Assembly (NCBI RefSeq): GCF_004403945.1
Contig: NZ_SOHM01000036.1
Span: forward strand, 1-64,000
Length of the DNA: 64,000 nt
Reading direction: 5' to 3'
DNA from: Cryobacterium lactosi
GTDB taxonomy: Bacteria; Actinomycetota; Actinomycetes; Actinomycetales; Microbacteriaceae
Within the stretch, counting starts at the first letter, position 1; the number at the start of each line of letters is the position of its first letter. This document shows, one piece after another, positions 62,067 to 64,000 of this stretch. A program made the translations under genes and the position numbers. The notes under the pieces are model-generated. The model saw only the letters and a program-made list of their open reading frames with translations. It did no database searches and had not been told where the DNA came from.

Positions 62067-62812
62067 CAGGCGATCTTCAGCATGTATCCGGCACCGCGCA
62101 CCGTGTGGATCATCGGCTCGCGCCCGGCATCCACCTTCTTGCGCAGGTAGGAGATGTAGATCTCCACGACCGAGGACTTGCCGCCGAAGTCGTAGCTCCA
62201 GACCCGGTCCAGGATCTGGGCCTTGCTGAGCACCCTGCGCGGGTTGCGCATCAGGAAGCGCAGCAGTTCGAACTCGGTGGCGGTCAGTTCGATCTGTTCG
62301 CCGGCGCGGAACACCTCGTAGCTGTCCTCGTCGAGGGTGAGGTCGCCCACGGTGATCCGGGGGTCGTTGGAGTCCGAGACGGCCATGGTGGAGCGGCGGA
62401 TGAGTCCGCGCAGTCTCGCGACGACCTCCTCCAGGCTGAACGGTTTGGTGACGTAGTCGTCACCGCCGGCGGTGAGGCCCGCGATGCGGTCGTCGAGGGA
62501 GTCCTTGGCGGTGAGGAAGAGCACCGGCGTCTCGTAGCCATCCGCCCGAACCCGCTGGAGCACCTGCAGGCCATCGATGTCGGGCAGCATGATGTCGAGC
62601 ACGATGGCGTCCGGCCGGAACTCGCGCGCCAGGGTGATGGCCGCCCGGCCCTCGCCGGCCGTGCGGACCTCCCAGCCCTCGTAACGGAGGGCCATCGAGA
62701 GCAGATCGGTCAGGGTGGGCTCGTCATCGACGACGAGGACCCGGATCGGGGATCCGTCGGCCTTGCGAAGGCGGGGTCCGTGGGCCGGCTGCTCGGTGGT
62801 TCGTGTGCTCAT
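62066..62812 (-). CDS. OmpR-family response regulator
   Basis: A 248-residue regulator: receiver domain about 24-135 with phospho-acceptor Asp73 (VLDIMLP), acidic pair DDE at 29-31 and Lys in VTKPFS; winged-helix DNA-binding domain about 150-245 (ELTATEFELLRFL, SVVEIYISYLRKKVD, TVRGAGYML). It forms a pair with the kinase encoded next. No strong ribosome site precedes the ATG; GATACT lies 7 nt upstream, so a leaderless mRNA is possible. Confidence 0.93.
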   Translation of the reverse strand: MSTRTTEQPAHGPRLRKADGSPIRVLVVDDEPTLTDLLSMALRYEGWEVRTAGEGRAAITLAREFRPDAIVLDIMLPDIDGLQVLQRVRADGYETPVLFLTAKDSLDDRIAGLTAGGDDYVTKPFSLEEVVARLRGLIRRSTMAVSDSNDPRITVGDLTLDEDSYEVFRAGEQIELTATEFELLRFLMRNPRRVLSKAQILDRVWSYDFGGKSSVVEIYISYLRKKVDAGREPMIHTVRGAGYMLKIA

Positions 62813-62994
62813 GAATCGAAGTATCCCTGCCTTTTCTATGAACGGGCTATGTGCCGGCCAGGGGCGCCCTGAGAAGATCCTGCCCGGTCGCATCCTGGGC
62901 AGATTCATAGGCAGGCCATAGTGCGGCCATAACCGGGTTCCTTAACTTCAGAAACGAAAGGCGGGAACCTCCCTGCCACCGGAGTGGAGAATCG

Positions 62995-64000
62995 ATGTTT
63001 GTTACCTATCTGCGACGAGAGTTGGCGGGTCGCCGCAAGCAGACCGCCATCGTCGCCATCGGCATGGCCCTCGCCATCGCCCTGGTCATTATCGTCAACG
63101 CCGTCTCGAGCGGGGTGCAGCTGGCGCAGTCCACCGTGCTGGCCTCGGTGTACGGCGTCGGCACCGACATCACCGTCAGCGAGACGCCCACGGCGCCCAC
63201 CGAGGGCGAAGCGGGTGCCGGCGGCCCGCAGAACTTCGACTTCGGCGCGGATGACGGCGCCACGACCGACGGCACCACCACCGTCAGCCAGTCCAGGCTC
63301 TCCGTGGACCGGGGCACGACAGCCTTCGACGCCACGGCGCTGGACACGGTCAGCGGCATCGACAATGTCTCCGCCGCCGCCGCGACCCTGTCGCTGAGCA
63401 ACACCACGTTCGACGGCGCCCTGCCGGACTTCTCCGAAACCGGCGGAATGCCCACCGGTGGCGATGCCGCAGCCGGCGGAACACCGCCCAGCGGTGGCCC
63501 CGACGGCGCCGGCGGCAGCTCGTTCAGCGTCGATTCCTTCAGCGTGCTGGGCCTCGACCCGGCCGACGAAGCCGTCGGACCGCTCTCCACCGTGAGCCTG
63601 ACCGACGGTCGCAGCCTGGAGAGCAGCGACGCCGGCAGCAACGTCGCGGTTCTCGACGCCAGCTACGCCACCACCGCCGAGCTCGTCGTGGGCGACACCG
63701 TTGCCATCGCGGGCACCGACTTCACCGTCGTCGGCCTGGTCACGGCCTCCTCGGCGGATGCCGCCACCGCGTCCAACGTCTACATCCCGCTCGACGTGGC
63801 CCAGTCCCTCTCCGGCCTGACCGACCAGGTCACCGACATCTACGTGCAGGCGACCTCGTCCACCGACATCGAGCAGATCCAGGCCGATGTCGAAACCGCC
63901 CTGCCGGATGCGACGGTGCAGACCCAGTCCGACCTCGCGTCAAGTGTGTCCGGGTCGCTGTCCAGCGCCTCCGACCTGGTGAAGAACCTCGGTCTCTGGC
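62995..64000 (+). CDS. FtsX/MacB-type ABC transporter permease (N-terminal part)
   Basis: The frame is open from ATG 62995 (GGAGTGGAG upstream) to the window end, giving 335 codons. One TM helix at about 16-38 (TAIVAIGMALAIALVIIVNAV) is followed by a large extracytoplasmic MacB_PCD-like domain with the characteristic VVGDTVAIAGTDFTVVGLV and VYIPLDVAQSL blocks, and a long Gly/Asp/Ala-rich insert at about 65-180. The remaining TM helices and probably an ATPase gene lie outside the window. The divergent two-component system may regulate it, a common arrangement for wall-stress exporters. Confidence 0.85.
   Translation, partial: MFVTYLRRELAGRRKQTAIVAIGMALAIALVIIVNAVSSGVQLAQSTVLASVYGVGTDITVSETPTAPTEGEAGAGGPQNFDFGADDGATTDGTTTVSQSRLSVDRGTTAFDATALDTVSGIDNVSAAAATLSLSNTTFDGALPDFSETGGMPTGGDAAAGGTPPSGGPDGAGGSSFSVDSFSVLGLDPADEAVGPLSTVSLTDGRSLESSDAGSNVAVLDASYATTAELVVGDTVAIAGTDFTVVGLVTASSADAATASNVYIPLDVAQSLSGLTDQVTDIYVQATSSTDIEQIQADVETALPDATVQTQSDLASSVSGSLSSASDLVKNLGLW

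Overview
The window reads as chromosomal DNA from a high-GC actinobacterium, most likely Microbacteriaceae (Cryobacterium-like). This rests on gene content: class Ib nrdHIEF, several LacI-controlled sugar ABC operons without phosphotransferase genes, LCP-type wall proteins, frequent GTG/TTG starts, and many genes whose -10 box lies 6 nt from the start codon (leaderless transcripts). No tRNA, rRNA, insertion sequence, phage gene or CRISPR array was seen. The taxonomic call is an inference.

Layout. 1-11.7 kb: the start of a secreted protein (cut by the window edge), a divergent arsR/acr3 arsenite pair, Hsp20, an acetyltransferase, a divergent MarR/ohr peroxide pair, an LCP wall protein, a gamma-butyrolactone-receptor-like TetR with its palindrome, a universal stress protein, a soluble Ser/Thr kinase with a GAF domain, a secreted protein and acetolactate decarboxylase. 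11.8-18.3 kb: an asymmetric heterodimeric ABC exporter and an overlapping FAD oxidoreductase/methyltransferase pair that fits 10-methyl fatty acid synthesis. 18.4-19.6 kb: a zinc-starvation pair (cysteine-free L36 and a COG0523 GTPase) around one Zur box. 19.7-24.0 kb: nrdHIEF with tandem NrdR-like boxes and DnaA boxes.

24.0-41.4 kb is a sugar block: a ytfQRT-yjfF (galactofuranose-type) ABC operon, a divergent orphan sugar-ABC ATPase and LacI regulator, then an L-arabinose operon (araD, araA, ChvE-type binding protein, ATPase, permease) with an AraR-like LacI and a second LacI. Ribulokinase is absent; only a 39-codon coupled ORF stands in its usual place. A truncated GH42 beta-galactosidase tail follows the second LacI. 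41.5-48.9 kb: a secreted coiled-coil protein, the transsulfuration genes metB and cbs (cbs preceded by a leaderless poly-cysteine leader peptide), a DUF3105/DUF305 pair and a homodimeric ABC exporter. 48.9-53.7 kb: aglEFG and a divergent LacI. 53.8-58.1 kb: an AlkA-like glycosylase, a MarR/MFS pair and rplJ-rplL. 58.2-64 kb: a DHA2 exporter with its MarR, a two-component system, and the start of an FtsX/MacB-type permease.

The most unusual material is non-coding: the poly-cysteine attenuator before cbs; a 61-bp palindromic element present twice whose arms in one copy supply the stop codons of two convergent genes; a degenerate ~19-bp tandem repeat in two convergent gaps; and a perfect hairpin just after the binding-protein gene in all three sugar ABC operons.
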